A stretch of DNA of 64,000 nucleotides, from assembly GCA_029268145.1 (NCBI GenBank), contig JAJUHA010000001.1:1-64000 (forward strand), read 5' to 3'. The position numbers and the translations under genes are program-made. The notes beneath the pieces are model-generated. The model made no database searches. It worked only from the letters and a program-made list of their open reading frames with translations, and was not told the origin of the DNA. Shown here piece by piece: positions 17,894-34,030 of the stretch (positions are counted from its first letter, which is position 1; each line of letters opens with the position of its first letter). Source of the stretch: Sphingomonadaceae bacterium (GTDB lineage Bacteria; Pseudomonadota; Alphaproteobacteria; Sphingomonadales; Sphingomonadaceae).

Positions 17894-18958
17894 CTACCAG
17901 GCCGGCTGCAGCCGCGTGCTGGCCGGCAGCGCATTGGCCTTCACGGGGAGGAGGTAGAGGCGGGCGAAGGCGGCGCCGGCGCGCAGCGCGTGCCATTTTG
18001 CGCCCAGCCAGCCAGCCACGCCTCCCCGCGCCTTCGCCTGCTCCATCGCGTCAGCCGCCGCGCGCAGCCGCTCCATGCCGGCCCGGAAGGCAGGCGAGTC
18101 GATGTCGAGCTCGACCGGGAAGACCTGGCGGGTGATCGCGTTGCAGATGGCAAACACGCGATAGTCATAGTCGGTCGGGTCGAGCCCGAGCGCGGCGTGG
18201 AATACCGGCCGGCCATGGTCGCGGACATACATTGTCGCGTAGACCGAGAGCAGGAAGAAGCGGATCCACAGCCGGTTGTGGCCGCGGAGCAGCTTCGGGT
18301 CGGCGCGCATGAGAAGCGCGAAGGCCTCGCCATGGCGGAACTCGTCGTTGCACCATTGCTCGAACCAGTCGAAGATGGGGTGGAAGCGCAGCTCGGGGTG
18401 CTTCTGCAGCTGGCGGAAGATGGTGATGTAGCGCGCATAGCCGATCTTCTCGGAGAGATAGACGGCATAGAAGATGAACTTCGGCGCGAAGTGGGTGTAG
18501 GTCTTGGACTTCGTCAGGAACGACAGGTCGACGCCGATCCCGGCATCCTTGAGCGTGTGGTTGATGAAGCCGGCGTGGCGGCTCTCGTCACGCGAGAGCA
18601 GCCTGAACAGGGTGCGGACATCCTCGTTCCTCGTGCGGCGCGCGATCTCGGCATAGAGGACACAGCCGGAGAATTCGGCGGTCAGCGAGGAGACGAGGAA
18701 ATCGATGAACTCGCGCCGCAGGTCGGCCGGAAGGCCCTCGAGAATGCCGTCGAAGTCGGCGTCGCGGCGGAAGTGGCGCCGGTTGGGGTCCGCGCGCATC
18801 TCGGCGATGAGCGCGTCCCACTCGCACCGGACGGAGGAGACGTCGATCCGGTCGAGGGCCGCGAAATCGGTGGTGTAGAAGCGCGGCGAGAGGACCGTGT
18901 CGGCCTGGGCCATCTCCAGCGTCTCGGCCGGCGTCTGCGGAATGGCGTGGACGTTCAT
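17894..18958 (-). CDS. acsF: Aerobic Mg-protoporphyrin IX monomethyl ester oxidative cyclase
   Basis: The di-iron oxygenase that closes ring E using O2. The two iron-binding helix motifs DESRHAGF and [11 protein letters not shown] are intact; [18 protein letters not shown] near the N-terminus and [12 protein letters not shown] are also typical. 354 residues. Starts at ATG 18958 in an ATGA overlap with the upstream orf98. No anaerobic bchE lies in the window, which points to aerobic pigment synthesis. Confidence 0.96.
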   Translation of the reverse strand: MNVHAIPQTPAETLEMAQADTVLSPRFYTTDFAALDRIDVSSVRCEWDALIAEMRADPNRRHFRRDADFDGILEGLPADLRREFIDFLVSSLTAEFSGCVLYAEIARRTRNEDVRTLFRLLSRDESRHAGFINHTLKDAGIGVDLSFLTKSKTYTHFAPKFIFYAVYLSEKIGYARYITIFRQLQKHPELRFHPIFDWFEQWCNDEFRHGEAFALLMRADPKLLRGHNRLWIRFFLLSVYATMYVRDHGRPVFHAALGLDPTDYDYRVFAICNAITRQVFPVELDIDSPAFRAGMERLRAAADAMEQAKARGGVAGWLGAKWHALRAGAAFARLYLLPVKANALPASTRLQPAW

Positions 18959-19251
18959 GACAGTCTCCGGGGGGTGAAGCTGACCTCGTAGAGCTCGGCC
19001 AGATCGAAGTGGGCGGCCAGCCGGGTCCAGGCGCGGACCAGGGCCGAGGCGCAGTCGATGGTGGCTGGCCGCTCGAGGATGAGCCGGCTGTCGAGCGGCA
19101 CGGTGATGGGATCGCCATGGACCCGGACCCGGTCGCCGGGGTTGATCGCAATCCCGTCGGCCAGCTCGACATGGGCATGGAAGGCCTCGTCGGACTGCTC
19201 GATCTCGATCCGGGCCATCGATTCGATCCGGCGGGGATAGAGCAGGCTCAT
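18955..19251 (-). CDS. Conserved hypothetical protein between puhC and acsF
   Basis: A 98-residue soluble protein starting at ATG 19251 in an ATGA overlap with puhC and ending in an ATGA overlap with acsF, so it is embedded in the puh operon. Visible: [38 protein letters not shown] and RRATIDCA-like [15 protein letters not shown], then [14 protein letters not shown]. No membrane span. A small ORF at this place is common in proteobacterial photosynthesis clusters but lacks a characterised function. From the sequence alone it could be a small beta-rich accessory of reaction centre or cyclase assembly. Confidence 0.75.
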   Translation of the reverse strand: MSLLYPRRIESMARIEIEQSDEAFHAHVELADGIAINPGDRVRVHGDPITVPLDSRLILERPATIDCASALVRAWTRLAAHFDLAELYEVSFTPRRLS

Positions 19252-19742
19252 GCCCCCTTCCCTTCCAGCTCGGCGGCGCCGGGAAGGAGCCGCCAGAAGG
19301 CCCTGCGGTTGTCGGCGCCGAAGCTGTCGAGCTCGACCGTGCGGCCGGTTGCGACATCCTCGAGGCTGAGGCGTCCGTCGGCCCAGAGCTTCAGATGGTA
19401 GGGCGCTTCTGCGCCCACGCCCTTCATGCGCCGCTCGCGCGACATGGAGCGGATGACCCCGCGGACGAAACCTTCGTTCGAGCCGGCCGCGACGCTGGCA
19501 AACGGCGTGGTGGCAGCGCCGCCAGCGAAGATGCCGAGCGAACCATCGGGCATGTCGCGGAAGACGAGGATGCGCTCGGCGACGACGGCGATGCCGGCCT
19601 CGGCGCGCACCTGGCTCGCTGGCCGGGGGCGCTCGAGGATGCCGAGCGCAACTCCGCCGGTCAGCGCGAAGGTGACGGCGACCATGGCGCCGATGCCCCA
19701 CAGCACCGGCTTCGGGATGGGGCGCTCCACGTGCGCGCTCAT
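19248..19742 (-). CDS. puhC: Photosynthetic complex assembly protein PuhC
   Basis: 164 residues with one N-terminal membrane anchor ([23 protein letters not shown]) and a periplasmic domain: [50 protein letters not shown]. In Rhodobacter PuhC assists reaction-centre/LH1 assembly. ATG 19742 overlaps the puhB stop (ATGA), and its own stop overlaps orf98. Confidence 0.92.
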   Translation of the reverse strand: MSAHVERPIPKPVLWGIGAMVAVTFALTGGVALGILERPRPASQVRAEAGIAVVAERILVFRDMPDGSLGIFAGGAATTPFASVAAGSNEGFVRGVIRSMSRERRMKGVGAEAPYHLKLWADGRLSLEDVATGRTVELDSFGADNRRAFWRLLPGAAELEGKGA

Positions 19743-20362
19743 GCCGGCACGCCCCGCGGCTCGGGCCGCGCCCTGGCGGCAGGCCGATCGACCGGGAGGC
19801 GACGGCCGCCCGGCAGCGCCGCGGCCATGGCGCGGGCGAGGATCTCGGCCGGGCCGCGGGCATCGGCCAGCGCACGCAGCATCGGCTCCGGCCGGGCGAA
19901 GCGCCAGGGCCGGACATTGGGCCACAGCAGGAAATAGCCGGCGCGCTCGTCGGGGACGGTGGCGAGCGCGATGTCCCCCGAGCCGTCGGCCCTAGCGTTG
20001 AGCCGCGCCGTCTCGATGGCCGCCATGGGCAGGTTGACGCACATCGGAACGGCGACGCCGAAGCGCATAACGACCCGGCGGCTGGTGATGGTGTAGAGGG
20101 TGGAGCGCGCCATGAGCCAGGCGAAGAGGGCGAGGATCCCGACTGCGGCGAGGCCGGCCGCCACCGTCATGCCGACGCCGACAGGCGAGCCCGAGGCAAG
20201 GGCGAGGACGACCAGGAGCCCAAAGTAGATGGCGACCTTGCGGACATGGTAGGCGGAGATGGCCAGGCGCTTCCAGTCGGGCGCGCCCTGCCAGAGGATC
20301 TCCTCACCCGGCGGCAGCCGGCCCGGGAGACCCGGGACCGGCTCGCCATCATATTCGGTCAC
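19739..20362 (-). CDS. puhB: Photosynthetic complex assembly protein PuhB
   Basis: A 207-residue PH-domain-like membrane protein: TEYDGEPVPGLPGRLPPGEEILWQGAP, two central hydrophobic helices, STLYTITSRRVVMRFGVAVP, then a soluble C-terminal part (WRFARPEPMLRALAD). PuhB aids reaction-centre assembly. Two in-frame GTG codons exist (20368 and 20362); 20362 is preferred because it forms a 4-base GTGA overlap with the puhA stop. Confidence 0.92.
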   Translation of the reverse strand: MTEYDGEPVPGLPGRLPPGEEILWQGAPDWKRLAISAYHVRKVAIYFGLLVVLALASGSPVGVGMTVAAGLAAVGILALFAWLMARSTLYTITSRRVVMRFGVAVPMCVNLPMAAIETARLNARADGSGDIALATVPDERAGYFLLWPNVRPWRFARPEPMLRALADARGPAEILARAMAAALPGGRRLPVDRPAARARPEPRGVPA

Positions 20363-21147
20363 AGCCACGGTTCGGCCCGTTCCGGCAGGGCGTAGAGGTA
20401 GCCGGCGCCCAGATAGGCCGTGATCCGGTCCTCCTCGTTGCGGGTGACCTGGGTGGGGCTTGCCGGGCGCGGCACGCCGGCGAACTGGGCGGCCGTCACC
20501 GCGTCCATCCGGATCTCGCCCGCTCCGCGACGCACCAGGGCCATGGTCATGGGAAGCAGCGCCGGGTTCTGGCCGGTCTCGCCCGGGATCTGGACCGCAA
20601 GATAGCGCACCAGATGGTCGGTGGTGTCGACCCAGAGGTCGTTCACGTGACCGGCGACATTGCCGTCGGCCGCGACGACCGGCCAGCCGATCACGTCAGG
20701 CTCGCCATCGGAGACGAAGAAGCCCTCGGCGAGCCCGATGGGCACGATCTTGGGCTTGCCGTGCATGTCGAGCTCGGGCTCGTGCGACCGGGCCGACTGG
20801 AAGGCACCGGCGCCGACGCCCGCGGTGAGCGGGTTGCCGGTGGGGTCGAGCGGCGAGCCGCCCCAGTGGGCACGGACGGTTCCGGGAATGTCGACCGGCT
20901 CCCGCTTCGGATCGGCATCGGGGCTGATGGCCCCCTTGCCATGCGGCAGGAAGAAGGTCTTGGGGCGGGCCTTCTGGAGGATGCCGTCGCTGGGGATGAG
21001 CGCGCCGCTGGCCTCCTCCTCGAGCGGATAGCCTTCGCGCCGGTCTTCCCGCCTGAGGTAGATGACGAGGCCGAGGAAGAAGAGGAAGAAGGCGTAGAAG
21101 ACGAGTTCTGCGACGTCGAGACCGCCGACGATGAAGACCTGGGACAT
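20359..21147 (-). CDS. puhA: Photosynthetic reaction centre H subunit
   Basis: The single-span H chain that caps the reaction centre on the cytoplasmic side. The N-terminal helix (GLDVAELVFYAFFLFFLGLVIYL) is followed by YLRREDRREGYPLEEE, RPKTFFLPHGKG, the PRC-barrel domain with GWPVVAADGNVAGHVNDLWVDTTDHLVRYL, and RITAYLGAGYLYA. 262 residues. Last but not least of the lhaA-puhABC block, 34 nt after lhaA, the widest gap in the unit; an extra promoter there is possible but not evident. Confidence 0.96.
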   Translation of the reverse strand: MSQVFIVGGLDVAELVFYAFFLFFLGLVIYLRREDRREGYPLEEEASGALIPSDGILQKARPKTFFLPHGKGAISPDADPKREPVDIPGTVRAHWGGSPLDPTGNPLTAGVGAGAFQSARSHEPELDMHGKPKIVPIGLAEGFFVSDGEPDVIGWPVVAADGNVAGHVNDLWVDTTDHLVRYLAVQIPGETGQNPALLPMTMALVRRGAGEIRMDAVTAAQFAGVPRPASPTQVTRNEEDRITAYLGAGYLYALPERAEPWL

Positions 21148-21181
21148 GGGGATTCTCCTGGTGTGCCTCCCGGGGACTGGT

Positions 21182-22609
21182 TCAGGTGGGAAACTCGCTC
21201 AGGCCGAAGCGGCCGGGGCGGGCGGGGGGTGGGTCGGACCGGACCCAGCGGGCGAGCGGCCCCAGCGCGACGAGTGCCGCGAACAGGAGCGCGATCTCGA
21301 GATGCCAGACGACGCTGTAGCCGGTTCCGGCATCATCGAGGGCGGGGCCGAGCCGGCCGGAGACGGCAAGCGCCGAGACGATGTCACGCAGCGCGCCACC
21401 GAGCGCGACGGCAGCGCCCGCGGCCGTCGCCTGGGCAGCGCCCCAGGCGCCAAGCGCAAGGCCCGAGCCGGTGGTGGCGCCGAGCGCCATGGCGGCCGTG
21501 AGCGTGCCGACCGAGAAGAGCCCGCCGCCGAGCCCGATGCCCATGGCGCCGATGCCGAACAGGGTGACCGACTGGAGCGGCTCGGAGATGATGACGGCCG
21601 CGAAGGCGCCGATGCCGATGAGGAGGCCGAGGGCGGCAAGCCGGTGCGGATCGCCTCCCAGGCCGAGGCGCTGGGCGGCAAGGCCGAAGCCGAGGAGGGC
21701 ACCGGCCGCCCAGAGCGCCGTCAGCGAGGTGGTTGCGCCGACGGCGAGGCCGAGCACTTCGCCGCCATAGGGCTCGAGGAGCACATCCTGCATCGAGAAG
21801 GCGGCGGCGCCGAGGCCGACCGCCCAGAGCAGGCGCGCGGCACCCCCGCCGGCTATCAGCGCCTTCCAGCTGGCGTGGAAGGGGGGACGCGCGCGCGTCG
21901 GCGCGGTGGCGGCCGGGTTGCGCGCCTCCTGCTTCCACAGCGCGAGCAGGTTGAGCGCCATGGTCAGCGCCGCGACCCCCTGGATCACCTGGATGAGGCG
22001 GATGGCCGAGAAGGGCCGCAGCAGCTGGCCGATGACGAGCGCTGCGAGCATCATGCCAACGAGCAGCATGACATAGAGGAGCGCGACGAGGCGCGGCCGG
22101 TTCTCCTCGTCGGCGAGGTCGGTTGCCAGCGCGAGCCCGGCGGTCTGGGTGGTGTGCATGCCAGCGCCCACCAGCAGGAAGGCGAGTGCGGCTGCGATCT
22201 CGCCGATGACGACGGGGCCATGGGTGTCGCCGCTCATGACGAGAAGGGCGAAGGGCAGGATGGCGAAGCCGCCGAACTGGAGGAGCGTTCCGAACCAGAT
22301 GTAGGGCACGCGCTTCCAGCCGAGGATCGAGCGGTGCGTGTCGGACCGGTGGCCGATGAGCGCGCGGACCGGCGCGAAGACGAGGGGGATGGCGACCATG
22401 AGCGCGACGACGGCGGCCGGAAGCCCGAGCTCGACGATCATCACCCGGTTGAGCGTGCCGGTGAGCAGCACCGCGGCCATGCCGACCGAGACCTGGAACA
22501 GGGAGAGGCGGAGGATGCGGCCGAGCGGAAGCTCGGGCGTGGCGACGTCGGCGAACGGCAGGAAGCGGGTGGCCACCGCAGTCCAGTCGAAGAGCCGGGC
22601 GCCCGCCAT
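21182..22609 (-). CDS. lhaA: LH1 assembly protein LhaA (PucC/BCH family MFS)
   Basis: A 475-residue, 12-span MFS protein of the BCH/PucC family. LGRILRLSLFQVSVGMAAVLLTGTLNRVMIVELGLPA is the family hallmark, followed by HRSDTHRSILGWKRVPYIWFG and SMQDVLLEPYGGEVLGL. Its position just upstream of puhA identifies it as LhaA, needed for LH1 assembly and possibly for bacteriochlorophyll delivery. ATG 22609 forms a TGATG overlap with the bchM stop. Confidence 0.93.
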   Translation of the reverse strand: MAGARLFDWTAVATRFLPFADVATPELPLGRILRLSLFQVSVGMAAVLLTGTLNRVMIVELGLPAAVVALMVAIPLVFAPVRALIGHRSDTHRSILGWKRVPYIWFGTLLQFGGFAILPFALLVMSGDTHGPVVIGEIAAALAFLLVGAGMHTTQTAGLALATDLADEENRPRLVALLYVMLLVGMMLAALVIGQLLRPFSAIRLIQVIQGVAALTMALNLLALWKQEARNPAATAPTRARPPFHASWKALIAGGGAARLLWAVGLGAAAFSMQDVLLEPYGGEVLGLAVGATTSLTALWAAGALLGFGLAAQRLGLGGDPHRLAALGLLIGIGAFAAVIISEPLQSVTLFGIGAMGIGLGGGLFSVGTLTAAMALGATTGSGLALGAWGAAQATAAGAAVALGGALRDIVSALAVSGRLGPALDDAGTGYSVVWHLEIALLFAALVALGPLARWVRSDPPPARPGRFGLSEFPT

Positions 22610-23300
22610 CAGCCGCGCACCCATTCCATCGCGTGGGAGGTGTAGAAGCCGCGCGCGACCCGCTGCGACCGGGCCGGAGTCCAGCGCGGATGGATCGCCA
22701 GCTCGCGGTGGAGCCGGCGCTCGGCGACGGGCGCGATCATCGGCGCGCGGTCGGCGCGCGGGAAGAGCCTGCCGACCGCATGCATGGCCGCAAGGAGCGG
22801 CGTGCGCGGGGCGAAGGTGAAGAGGATGGAGCGGCGGGTGCGGGCGGCGAGCGCGCCGAGCGCCCGGGCAATCTCGCCCGCCGGATAGTGGATGAGCGAG
22901 TCCATGGCGACGACATGGTCGAACTCGCCGTCCTCCGCCGCGAGCATGTCGCCGGCGACGACGCGGAGGCGGCCGGAAAGGGCGGCGGGTGCGCGCTCGC
23001 GGGCGATGGCGACGAGCCCGGGGGAGAGATCGACCCCGACCACCTCGGCGCCGCGCCGGGCGGCCTCGACGGCGAGCGCGCCGGTTCCGCAGCCGGCATC
23101 GAGCAGGCGAAGCCCGGTCATGTCATGCGGCAGCCAGGACAGCAGGGTCGCGCGCATCTCGTCGCGGCCGGCGCGGACCGTCGCACGGATGCGGGAGACC
23201 GGGGCGTCGGAGGTGAGCGCCACCCACTGGGCGTGCGCGGTGCGGTCGAAATAGTCGGCGAGCCGCGCCCGGACCTCGCTGTAGGTGGCCGACGTCGCCA

Positions 23301-23301
<1 letters not shown>
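22609..23301 (-). CDS. bchM: Mg-protoporphyrin IX O-methyltransferase BchM
   Basis: A SAM-dependent methyltransferase that esterifies the C13 propionate of Mg-protoporphyrin IX before AcsF acts. YSEVRARLADYFDRTAHAQW at the N-terminus, SAM motif LLDAGCGTGALAVEAA (near residue 67), VVAMDSLIHYPA and the C-terminal RGFYTSHAMEWVR are typical. 230 residues from ATG 23301, in a TGATG overlap with the bchL stop. Confidence 0.95.
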
Positions 23302-31194
<7,893 letters not shown>

Positions 31195-31204
31195 CCCAGG
31201 TCGG

Positions 31205-31255
31205 AGCCTAGGGTCGGGATTCCGGATTGTCAACGAAACTTGACGCCCATATAAG
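31205..31255. promoter_or_regulatory. Divergent bchF / ppaA promoters over a PpsR-type palindrome
   Basis: TGTCAACGAAACTTGACG at 31228-31245 is TGT-N12-ACG, one base from the PpsR consensus, with TGTCAA/TTGACG arms. Minus strand (bchF): -35 TTGACA (31233-31228), 17-bp spacer, -10 TAGGCT (31210-31205), ATG 10 nt further. Plus strand (ppaA): -35 TTGTCA (31227-31232), 17-bp spacer, -10 TATAAG (31250-31255). One operator covers both -35 boxes. Confidence 0.78.
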
Positions 31256-31494
31256 TGGACATCGCGGCGGTTTGTCGCAGTGGAATTGGCCGTGTCGCCG
31301 GTGCGCGCTTGGGCGGGAGGCTCGCCGGCGGGGAGGCAGAGATGCGGGGGTCGGGTAGCGGGAGAGCCGACCGGTGATTGCCATGTTGCAGGCAGATGAA
31401 TAGTCTGGCGTCCGGTGGGGAGTCGCTGCGCGAGAATGGCGCCCCGACCCTGGTCGCGGAGGGTTCCGCGGCCGGAGACAGCGGGAGGACCGTG

Positions 31495-32475
31495 ATGGCA
31501 ACGGTCGGGATGAACCTGGCGCTCAGCCTCGAGGGTCTGCTGCAGCGCTTTCCGTCGCTCCGGGATTTCGGGCTCCGCCGGCTGCGACGCACCCATGGCG
31601 AGATTCCGCCGGCGAACCTGGCGGCGATCATCGAATCGGAGATCATTCCGCGCCTTCTGGTCGCGCACCTCGCCGATGGCAGCGGGCACCAGGCGGGCGC
31701 CGGGCCGGGCCCCGCGATTGCCGCAGCCCCGGACCGCGGCGGGATGTCGGGAGCGGCCGCGGCCAGCGCCCTGCGAAGGCCGCCGCCAGCCGACGACGTC
31801 ATCCTGCCCGGCGAGGTCGGCCCGTTCGCCCAGGCGGCGATCGAGCGGGAGGTCACCGACCTCCTGGCCGATGTCGAGGCAATCCTCGCCCGGGGCGTCC
31901 CCCCCGGCGCAGTCCTCCTCGATCTCCTTGCCCCGACGGCGCACGAGCTGGGACGGATGTGGGAAGCCGACCGCTGCGATTTCCTCGACGTCACCATGGG
32001 TCTGTGGCGTCTGCAGGAACTGGCGCATGCGATAGCCTTGCGGATGCCCGCGAAACCCGCCATCGCCACGTCCTGCCGGGCGCTGTTCGCGGCCATGCCG
32101 GGAGACAATCACGGCTTCGGTCCGCTGCTTGTGGCGAAGCATTTCGAGGCGTCTGGCTGGGATGCCCATTGCCGGACCGGGTGGGGCGCTGACGAGCTCT
32201 GTGCCGAGCTCTCCGCCGTGGCCTACGACCTCGTTGGCCTGACCGTCACCCAGGACCGGCAGGTCGATGGGCTTCCCGAGCTCATCGAGGCTCTGCGGGA
32301 GGCCTCGCTGAACCCCGCCATCCTCGTGATGGTCGGCGGCGCGCTGCTGGTGGAGCGGCCCGAGCTGGCCTTCCTGGTCGGTGCGGATGCGACCGCGCCA
32401 GATGCGAGGACGGCCGTCGAGCGGGCGGAGGCGCTGCTGCGGGGCCGGGGCATGGCGGGAGTGTGGCTCGGCTGA
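31495..32475 (+). CDS. ppaA: B12-binding photosynthesis regulator PpaA/AerR
   Basis: A cobalamin-binding partner of PpsR/CrtJ. The N-terminal half holds the family feature LLAPTAHELGRMWEADRCDFLDVTMGLWRLQEL; the C-terminal half is a B12-binding Rossmann domain with D-x-H-x-x-G at Asp204/His206/Gly209 (GDNHGFG) and a late MVGGALL. GGGAGGA at 31482-31488 supports ATG 31495 (326 residues); in-frame starts at 31396 and 31378 lack such a site. AerR/PpaA proteins modulate PpsR repression in response to light/B12 and redox in Rhodobacter. ppsR follows after 36 nt. Confidence 0.88.
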   Translation: MATVGMNLALSLEGLLQRFPSLRDFGLRRLRRTHGEIPPANLAAIIESEIIPRLLVAHLADGSGHQAGAGPGPAIAAAPDRGGMSGAAAASALRRPPPADDVILPGEVGPFAQAAIEREVTDLLADVEAILARGVPPGAVLLDLLAPTAHELGRMWEADRCDFLDVTMGLWRLQELAHAIALRMPAKPAIATSCRALFAAMPGDNHGFGPLLVAKHFEASGWDAHCRTGWGADELCAELSAVAYDLVGLTVTQDRQVDGLPELIEALREASLNPAILVMVGGALLVERPELAFLVGADATAPDARTAVERAEALLRGRGMAGVWLG

Positions 32476-32511
32476 AGGCGGTTTCGGCCGCAGGAGAAGC
32501 GACAGATACGG

Positions 32512-33936
32512 ATGGACGCCCAGACCCCATCGCCGGAGCCCGTTCCCTTCCGCGCGCCCGACGGGTCGCTGGGGGGCGTGGAATCGCGCGTGGTGGCCTC
32601 CGTCATTGCCGCTGCAAGCGATGTCGCGCTCGTGCTCGACGAGGAAGGGGTCATCCGCGACATGGCGATCGGCTCCGCCGACCTGGTGGAGGAAGGCGCC
32701 GGCGAGTGGCTCGGCAAGCGGTGGGACGAGACCGTCCTTCCCGACAGCCGCCACAAGGTGCTGGAGCTGCTGTCGGGCAAGGCACCCGCCCCGGGCAAGC
32801 CCTGGCGGCAGATCAACCAGCGCACCGGCCGGGGCGAGATCCCGCTGCGCTACACGGCGATCCCGGCGGGTCCCGGGCGCGGCACCATCGCCATCGGCCG
32901 CGACGCGCGGGGGGATGCCGCGCTCCAGCAGCGGCTCCTCCAGGCCCAGCAGGCGATCGAGCGCGAGCGGCTGCGGGCGCGGCAGACCGAGTCGCGCTAC
33001 CGGCTCCTGTTCGGCCTTTCGCGCGAGGCCGTGGTCGTCCTCGATGCGGGAAGCCGCACCATCGTCGAGGCGAACCCCGCGGCCGAGCGGCTCCTCGGCC
33101 GGACCGGTCTCGCCGGCAGGCCGCTCCTCCAGGTCATCGACTCCTCCGGGCGGGATGCGCTCCTCGCCTTCCTCGGCGCCATCGGAGTCCGCGACGACGC
33201 GCCACCGGCGCGCGTCCAAGTCGCCGGCGGCGCCGGCACGGTCCGGATCGATGGCACGCTCTTCCGCCAGGGGGGAAGCAGCTATGTCCTGCTGCGGCTC
33301 GCGGGCGAGACCGGGAGCAGCGGCGAAGGCGAGCTCGGCCCGGTGCTCGAGCGGGTTCCCGACCCCTTCGTCGTAACCGATTCCGCCTTCCGGATCCTGG
33401 ACGTGAACGCGGCGCTCATCGAGCTTCTCGGCCATGCCCGGCGCGAGGACCTCATCGGGGAGCCCCTCGCGCGGTTCCTCGGCCGGCCGGGGGTCGATTT
33501 CGGCGTGCTCTCGGCCCAGCTCGCCGAGCATGGCGCCGTCCGCAATCTCGCGACGATCGTGCGCCCGCGCCTCGGGGCGCCGGTCGATGTCGAGGTGTCG
33601 GCCGTGCTGGTGGACGAGGGGGACCGGCGGATCGGCGGGTTCACGCTGCGCTCGCTGGCCGCCGACCGGGCGCGGATCACCGCCGAGATGGCCTCGCCGC
33701 GGTCGGTCGAGGAGCTGACCGAACTGGTCGGCCGGATGTCGCTCAAGGACATCGTGCGCGAATCGACCGACCTCATCGAACGGCTGTGCATCGAGGCGGC
33801 GCTCAAGTGCGCCGACAACAACCGGGCGTCCGCGGCCGAGATCCTCGGGCTTTCGCGCCAGGGGCTCTACCTCAAGCTGCACCGCCATGGCCTCGCCCGG
33901 GACCCCGGCGACGACAAGGGCGAGCCGAGCAGCTGA
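32512..33936 (+). CDS. ppsR: Photosynthesis repressor PpsR/CrtJ
   Basis: A 474-residue repressor binding TGT-N12-ACA sites. Layout: N-terminal PAS-like domain (about 25-125), Gln-rich helical linker (about 132-155), PAS domains at about 156-265 and 275-390, and a Fis-type helix-turn-helix at the C-terminus (NNRASAAEILGLSRQGLYLKLHRHGL). The only two cysteines are Cys426 and Cys433, just before and inside the helix-turn-helix region. The cysteine in the PAS linker region used for redox disulfide formation in Rhodobacter is absent. Its presumed targets are the five palindromes found in this window. Confidence 0.93.
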   Translation: MDAQTPSPEPVPFRAPDGSLGGVESRVVASVIAAASDVALVLDEEGVIRDMAIGSADLVEEGAGEWLGKRWDETVLPDSRHKVLELLSGKAPAPGKPWRQINQRTGRGEIPLRYTAIPAGPGRGTIAIGRDARGDAALQQRLLQAQQAIERERLRARQTESRYRLLFGLSREAVVVLDAGSRTIVEANPAAERLLGRTGLAGRPLLQVIDSSGRDALLAFLGAIGVRDDAPPARVQVAGGAGTVRIDGTLFRQGGSSYVLLRLAGETGSSGEGELGPVLERVPDPFVVTDSAFRILDVNAALIELLGHARREDLIGEPLARFLGRPGVDFGVLSAQLAEHGAVRNLATIVRPRLGAPVDVEVSAVLVDEGDRRIGGFTLRSLAADRARITAEMASPRSVEELTELVGRMSLKDIVRESTDLIERLCIEAALKCADNNRASAAEILGLSRQGLYLKLHRHGLARDPGDDKGEPSS

Positions 33937-33982
33937 CGGCGGCGCGGCCGGCGCCGGGCTCAGGGAAATCGACGGGATGCGC

Positions 33983-34024
33983 TGTCAACCGCAGTTGACG
34001 CCCGCCGCCGGGTCCGCCTAGTCT
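33983..34024 (+). promoter_or_regulatory. bchG promoter with PpsR-type palindrome
   Basis: TGTCAACCGCAGTTGACG at 33983-34000 (TGT-N12-ACG, arms TGTCAA/TTGACG) contains the -35 TTGACG (33995-34000). After 18 bp comes -10 TAGTCT (34019-34024), then 6 nt to the ATG at 34031. No ribosome site is visible, so the transcript is predicted to be leaderless. Confidence 0.7.
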
Positions 34025-34030
34025 GGCAAC

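Noticed and set aside
17894-19357. Extended 487-codon AcsF frame
   Set aside because: The N-terminal 133 codons are the out-of-frame reading of orf98 and puhC; AcsF begins at ATG 18958 with the usual N-terminus and a 4-nt overlap.
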